DNA of 64,000 nucleotides from an uncultured Clostridium sp. (GTDB lineage Bacteria > Bacillota > Clostridia > TANB77 > CAG-508): positions 186,001 through 250,000 of the forward strand of contig CABVAF010000001.1 in assembly GCA_902496295.1 (NCBI GenBank). Reading direction: 5' to 3'. The position numbers and the translations under genes are program-made. This document shows, in pieces, positions 59,519-64,000 of the stretch (positions are counted from its first letter, which is position 1; the number at the start of each line of letters is the position of its first letter). The notes below the pieces were generated by a model. It was not told the origin of the DNA, made no database searches, and saw only the letters and a program-made list of their open reading frames with translations.

Positions 59519-60720
59519 TTTGTAACTCCTTCTCGTTTTATTATGTTTTTAAACTTTTCTTTTATTTCATTTTTAATATTTGCCATAACAATGAACTCCA
59601 ATCGGCTTTTCCTTCTAATGTATTTTCTAATTGTTTTAATAAAATCATTACTTTTATTAAGTTCTTCAAAAAAAGATTTGCTATTCTGGGACATTTCAGA
59701 TGGTTTAGACAAATTTCTATTATTTTTAATTATTTTTTGCATATTTTTTTCATCTATTTTTTCTGCTATTTTTAATGATTTAAAAATTTCTTTGCCCTTT
59801 TCATTATTTGCAAAACATAAAGATATTCCAGCATTTGCATCTAACTTTTTATCTATTTCATCGATCCCCCAAAAATCACCGATAGTAATATCAGACACTC
59901 TTGTAGTTTTAGCAAATGGACAATTCGTGCAGCTTTCTCTATAAAATAAATCTTTCAAAAATCCTAACATATACCAATTTTTAAATGAATATTCTTCTAT
60001 GCATTTAGAATTTTCTAATTCGATTTTTACACAATAAGAATCTATTTTATTTCCTATTTTCTTTTTATTTCTAAAAGTTATCTTTTTTACTTTGCTATGA
60101 TATTTGTTTTCTAATGAATTTACATACATATTAAACACTTTTTGACTTGGTACTCCATGACATAAAATATCAATGGTATAAAGATTTTTTTCGTTTTGGT
60201 TATTTATAAAATTCTTAAGTCCTGCCACTTGACATGGAGTTCCACTAAAAATAATTAAAGTATCGTCTTCTAGTTCTTTTTTTATATCGCTATATATTTT
60301 TTGCATGTTACTTTGCACATATTTAGATTTTTGTAATTTATTTATTTGTTTAATATCTGTTATTCCTATGTGTTTAACTTTCAAATTATCATTCATGATA
60401 GCTCCATAAATCTTATATTTTTTTGGTTTTACATTTGATAAAATATTTTTTACTATTTCCACAAATGCACCACCAGAGGAACTTGTTTTAATAATTTCAG
60501 TTTGCCTAGATGTTAATTTATAAATTTCAAATTTTTCTGCTTGTTTTAATTTTTCATTATTTATCATTGGACACACACTTATGCAACGACCACAGTTGAT
60601 ACAATTTTGCTTATTTATCTTAGGATATATAAACCCCTTTTCATCTTCTACCATCTTTATACATTTTTTAGGGCAAATTTGCTCACAAGCACTACATCCA
60701 CAACACTTATTTTTTTCCAA
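59515..60720 (-). CDS. Ferredoxin/FrhB-like protein of polysaccharide loci, copy 2
   Basis: 401 residues, TTG start with GGAG 9-10 nt upstream. Ferredoxin clusters CCGCSACEQICPKKCIKM and CINCGRCISVCPM, then the beta-subunit-like domain (SSSGGAFVEIV, IFSGTPCQVAGLKNFI, CHGVPSQKVFNMYV, SDITIGDFWGID). Coupled to pyruvyl transferase copy 2. Same architecture as the gene at 50230. Confidence 0.88.
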   Translation of the reverse strand: MEKNKCCGCSACEQICPKKCIKMVEDEKGFIYPKINKQNCINCGRCISVCPMINNEKLKQAEKFEIYKLTSRQTEIIKTSSSGGAFVEIVKNILSNVKPKKYKIYGAIMNDNLKVKHIGITDIKQINKLQKSKYVQSNMQKIYSDIKKELEDDTLIIFSGTPCQVAGLKNFINNQNEKNLYTIDILCHGVPSQKVFNMYVNSLENKYHSKVKKITFRNKKKIGNKIDSYCVKIELENSKCIEEYSFKNWYMLGFLKDLFYRESCTNCPFAKTTRVSDITIGDFWGIDEIDKKLDANAGISLCFANNEKGKEIFKSLKIAEKIDEKNMQKIIKNNRNLSKPSEMSQNSKSFFEELNKSNDFIKTIRKYIRRKSRLEFIVMANIKNEIKEKFKNIIKREGVTK

Positions 60721-60732
60721 TTATACAATCTC

Positions 60733-61800
60733 CTATCTATCAAAAATTGTTCTATAAGGTAATACTTTATTTCCATTTTTCATTCCTACACTATATATAA
60801 AATTAACTCCAAATGCTATATAATATCCCAAATATAATAATCTTCTTATATCTTTCCTTTTCTCTTTACTCAACAGCAATGGTATCGTCAAAATTTGTAC
60901 ATGATAAAAATTCACAAAAATTCTTGAAGCCAAAGGAAAAGTTCCTAATAGTAACGAACATATTAAAGCAATAACATGTATATTAGTTAATATATTTAAT
61001 TCGTCATCAAACTCTTTATTTCTTTTATCTTTTTGTTTATAATAATAACATAGTATTAAAGTAGAAAGATTGATAAGTGGAGAAATCATACTATTCTCTG
61101 ACACGCTATATCTACCTGTTATATAATTTTCATATTTTGTTCCTACTGTAAACTTGACTATCAAGTTATAAATTAAAGGCTGCGCTATAATAACTACTAT
61201 TGCTATGATGATTAACAATTTTGGCTTTATTTTAAAATATGATACAAAATAAACTGGGATAAATATAAGTGCTATTTTATGTATAAAAGACGCTAAAATA
61301 ATGATAACCATATATTTCATCATTTTTCTTTCTTTTATATATCTAATACAATATATAAAGATTGCAATTACAATAGATTGCCTCATAACGTTCATTGCAT
61401 AAAAGAAAAAACAAGAAGCGAATAAGATATAAAAGCTTAACGTAATATCTTTAGAACTTTTCATTATTGCTTTATATATAAATATACAAAAAATAGCTGC
61501 AGTAAGTATAAATATTCCTGCATAGTCTTTAGTAAATAACAATACTAACTTATTTAATAAAACATATCCAAACTCCACATTGCTATATTCTCCAGTTATT
61601 TTAACTGTTTCAAATATAGGTGCATATGTATAAAAATAATCTCGTCCAACATCATATCTTAATCCCATTATTAGAAAAGGAATTAAAAATATCATTATTT
61701 TGCAGCCAAGTTCTAATCCTCTTTTTCCAAACTTTTTTGCTTTTTTTATTCCTATCGTCATTATAACAGTAGATATTATCATGAAAACATATACAATCAT
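60733..61800 (-). CDS. EpsG-family polysaccharide polymerase (Wzy-like)
   Basis: 355 residues with about 10 hydrophobic helices. The EpsG signatures are visible: GLRYDVGRDYFYTY after the second helix, FFYAMNVMRQSIVIAIF in the middle and FIHKIALIFIPVYF. It would join lipid-linked repeat units outside the membrane. Only polymerase candidate in the visible locus. Confidence 0.9.
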   Translation of the reverse strand: MIVYVFMIISTVIMTIGIKKAKKFGKRGLELGCKIMIFLIPFLIMGLRYDVGRDYFYTYAPIFETVKITGEYSNVEFGYVLLNKLVLLFTKDYAGIFILTAAIFCIFIYKAIMKSSKDITLSFYILFASCFFFYAMNVMRQSIVIAIFIYCIRYIKERKMMKYMVIIILASFIHKIALIFIPVYFVSYFKIKPKLLIIIAIVVIIAQPLIYNLIVKFTVGTKYENYITGRYSVSENSMISPLINLSTLILCYYYKQKDKRNKEFDDELNILTNIHVIALICSLLLGTFPLASRIFVNFYHVQILTIPLLLSKEKRKDIRRLLYLGYYIAFGVNFIYSVGMKNGNKVLPYRTIFDR

Positions 61801-61830
61801 AAATTTCTCCTATTTCTTCTATTGTTCGAG

Positions 61831-63048
61831 CTATTCATTAATGATTTTTAAGAAATTAAAATAATAATTATCTAAATTCAATTTCTTAACATTTTCTTTG
61901 CTTATTTCAGACATTTTTCCTCTTTTATCTTTATCACTTAATACATCTATAATAGCATTTTTTAGATTATAAATCATATTTTCATTTCTTTTCAATATAA
62001 TAGCACATCCATTTTTTGCATACTCTGGTATTCCTCCGGAATTAGTCGTTATTATTGGTAACCCCGCAGCCATTGATTCTATTATTGTTAACGGTGCAGG
62101 GTCATCCCATATAGATGGTAAAACAGCTATATCTGCAATAGCATATAATTTATAAATTTCCTTATATTCTACATAACCAGTAAAAATTATATTTTTATTT
62201 ATTTTTTTAACAAGTTCTTCTATTTCCATTTCATATTTAGTTTTAACACTTATCTTATTTAATGCTGCTCCAACAACTAATAGCTTTAAATTTTCAATTT
62301 GAACATTTGATAAAGCTTCTAATAATTCCTTTATTCCCTTTTCTGGAACAAGGCGTCCTGTAAATAATAATATCTTATCCCCATTCTTTATATTGTATTT
62401 TTTCTTTATTTCTTGTTTTTCTACTTCATTTATTTTCTTTGAAAATTTTTCTGTATCTATTCCATTTCTTAATACAACACATCTGTCCTCATCAATTTCT
62501 AATTTTTTTTCTAAGCTATTTTTTATAAAATTGCTTACACATATAATTTTCGTAGTATTTTTGATAATGCATTCGCATCCATATGTTCCTACAAATTCAT
62601 TATGGCAATGATAATAATATTTATTTTGGTATTTTTGATAATTTTTTCTCCATTTTAATGCTAAATATTGGGTTGGATGATTTTCAAGTAATACCTTATC
62701 ATAATTATTTTTTTTTAAATTTTGACTAATTTTATTTAAAAAGTATAAGCGCTGAAATATAAATCTATAACTTTGACTATTTGATTTTTTTAAAATATTT
62801 TTGGCTATTGAGAAAACAATTTTGTCAATTTTTTTTACAATTTTAGGTGGTTTTATAAATATAAAATTAGTCTTTTGATATTCCTTAGATTCCTCTTTTG
62901 CTTTTTCATCATATATACTAAAAATATTAAATTCTATATCTGCTTTTTTTTCATTTTCTAATAATAAATTCATTAACAAAGTTTCAACAGCTCCTCCTTT
63001 AGAAGCCGGAACTGGTAAAAATCCAGATGTTATTACTGCTAATTTCAT
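61831..63048 (-). CDS. Glycosyltransferase family 4
   Basis: 405 residues. N-terminal SGFLPVPASKGGAVETLL binds the acceptor side; the donor domain has LLFTGRLVPEKGIKELLEAL, GYVEYKEIYKLYAIADIAVLPSIWDDPAPLTIIESMAAGLPIITTNSGG with the E-x7-E-like block. 30 nt from the polymerase gene. Confidence 0.93.
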   Translation of the reverse strand: MKLAVITSGFLPVPASKGGAVETLLMNLLLENEKKADIEFNIFSIYDEKAKEESKEYQKTNFIFIKPPKIVKKIDKIVFSIAKNILKKSNSQSYRFIFQRLYFLNKISQNLKKNNYDKVLLENHPTQYLALKWRKNYQKYQNKYYYHCHNEFVGTYGCECIIKNTTKIICVSNFIKNSLEKKLEIDEDRCVVLRNGIDTEKFSKKINEVEKQEIKKKYNIKNGDKILLFTGRLVPEKGIKELLEALSNVQIENLKLLVVGAALNKISVKTKYEMEIEELVKKINKNIIFTGYVEYKEIYKLYAIADIAVLPSIWDDPAPLTIIESMAAGLPIITTNSGGIPEYAKNGCAIILKRNENMIYNLKNAIIDVLSDKDKRGKMSEISKENVKKLNLDNYYFNFLKIINE

Positions 63049-63064
63049 TTTTTATCCTCTTTTT

Positions 63065-64000
63065 TTAACTAATTAATAATTCGTTGAATAGTTGCAAATT
63101 TTGTTGTACAACTTTTTGTATATCAAAATTACACCTTCTAATTTTGTTTTCTTCTATAATTCTTTCTTTTAAATTGTTATTTTCATATAATTCATTAATA
63201 TTTTCATATAACATTTTATAATTATCTATTTCTGTTAAAAGTCCATTTTTTCCGTTTTCTATAATATTACTAATTCCGCCAACATTTGTTGCAACAATTG
63301 GTTTATCGCATGCCATGTATTCTATTAAAACCAATCCAAAACCTTCCCATTTAGATGGAAGAACTGCAATATCAAATGCAGGGATATATTTCTCAACATT
63401 AGTGACCCAACCAGTAATGATAATCTTATCTAGTAATCCCGCTTGTTTTGCATATTGTTTCACCTCTTCTTCCAATTCACCTGAACCAACATACATTAAA
63501 GTTGTATTACTATGTTCTTTATTTAATAATTCAAAAGCTTTTATCATTGTCATAGGGTCTTTTTGTTCTGATAGCCTTCCAACTACACCTATTATTATTT
63601 CATCTTCTTTTATTTTATATTTTTTTCTAATTTCTTCTCTATCTTTATCATTATTATTAAACTTTATAAAATCGATACCATTTTCAATAATACACATTTT
63701 CTTTGCAGGTGCTATTTTATATTGAATAGCTGAATCATATTCTGCTTTTGATATATTAATAATTTTTGTAGATTTAAAAGCTAATATTTTTTCTATAATA
63801 GCATAAACCTTTTTCTTTTTATCACTTATTTGTGCATTAAAATACCAACCATGTGCATTGTATATTGACTTTATTTTTGTATTGAATAAAAGGGCAATTC
63901 TTCCTACTGCTCCGGCCATACTACTATGCATATATACTATATCTGGTTTTATTTTTTTTAATATTTTTCTTAATTTAATTACTGATTTAAATACGGATTT
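63065..64000 (-). CDS. Glycosyltransferase family 4 (partial, N-terminus beyond right edge)
   Basis: The frame is open to the window edge: before MHSSMAGAVGRIALLF it reads KSVIKLRKILKKIKPDIVY, so the internal ATG at 63931 is not the start. The donor domain shows IGVVGRLSEQKDPMTMIKAFELL, ITGWVTNVEKYIPAFDIAVLPSKWEGFGLVLIEYMACDKPIVATNVGG. Typical EPS GT4. Confidence 0.93.
   Translation of the reverse strand, partial: KSVFKSVIKLRKILKKIKPDIVYMHSSMAGAVGRIALLFNTKIKSIYNAHGWYFNAQISDKKKKVYAIIEKILAFKSTKIINISKAEYDSAIQYKIAPAKKMCIIENGIDFIKFNNNDKDREEIRKKYKIKEDEIIIGVVGRLSEQKDPMTMIKAFELLNKEHSNTTLMYVGSGELEEEVKQYAKQAGLLDKIIITGWVTNVEKYIPAFDIAVLPSKWEGFGLVLIEYMACDKPIVATNVGGISNIIENGKNGLLTEIDNYKMLYENINELYENNNLKERIIEENKIRRCNFDIQKVVQQNLQLFNELLIS

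Noticed and set aside
1..64000. CRISPR array, tRNA or rRNA genes
   Set aside because: No regularly spaced repeats, and no cloverleaf-like GC-rich segments or rRNA sequences were seen; only RNase P RNA stands out.

Overview
The window is strongly AT-rich chromosomal DNA of a spore-forming, low-G+C Gram-positive bacterium of the class Clostridia. The evidence is the sporulation genes (yabP, yabQ, dpaB), a SUF system with SufU rather than SufA/SufE, a one-ORF cytoplasmic alpha-amylase, pta-ackA, a MecA-type transpeptidase, an LPXTG surface protein, and a dockerin/cohesin-like pair. Placement below class level is not attempted. No tRNA, rRNA, CRISPR array or insertion sequence was seen.

Layout. 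0-2.4 kb: an ABC ATPase cut by the left edge with its XRE/AbrB-type regulator, a decayed acyltransferase fragment and a cysteine-cluster gene. 2.5-8.4 kb: housekeeping genes on the + strand: DUF368 lipid-carrier transporter, prfB (with its programmed +1 frameshift), a short aspartokinase, yabP-yabQ-divIC, and rho. 8.5-13 kb: an accessory stretch with a phage-type DUF1064 gene, a 1-kb AT desert, two 332-residue tyrosine recombinases, and small genes. 13-16 kb: an MFS transporter, an orphan dpaB and a GC-richer ORF of unknown function. 15.9-23.2 kb: one minus-strand sulfur/Fe-S operon, dtxR-like regulator-sufC-sufB-sufD-sufS-sufU-mnmA-tcdA, behind a consensus promoter with operator-like repeats. 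23-29 kb: a GC-richer membrane ORF, a MecA-like PBP, ackA, a small membrane gene, pta and an RluA-type synthase. 30.5 kb: RNase P RNA. 32-41 kb: gpsA, plsY, der, amylase, dCMP deaminase, rpmF and a MATE/cytidylate-kinase fusion. 41 kb: asnB.

From 43 kb to the right edge, one long minus-strand exopolysaccharide locus runs toward lower coordinates. It holds glycosyltransferases, an EpsG-type polymerase, two pyruvyl-transferase/Fe-S protein pairs, a flippase, a QueC-like PP-loop protein, an acetyltransferase, a membrane-anchored dockerin-bearing glycoside hydrolase, an LPXTG-anchored cohesin-like protein, and a CpsC/CpsD/CpsB tyrosine-kinase control module.

The most interesting observations are: (i) the cohesin-like/LPXTG protein next to a dockerin-bearing hydrolase inside an EPS locus, suggesting a minimal two-part surface complex; (ii) a 12-bp tandem duplication lying exactly in the spacer of a recombinase promoter, which would work as an on/off switch; (iii) GC-richer single-gene units, each with its own promoter, palindrome and perfect terminator; (iv) two mutually exclusive inverted repeats behind one of them; (v) the MATE-kinase fusion; (vi) the PP-loop protein in the EPS locus.
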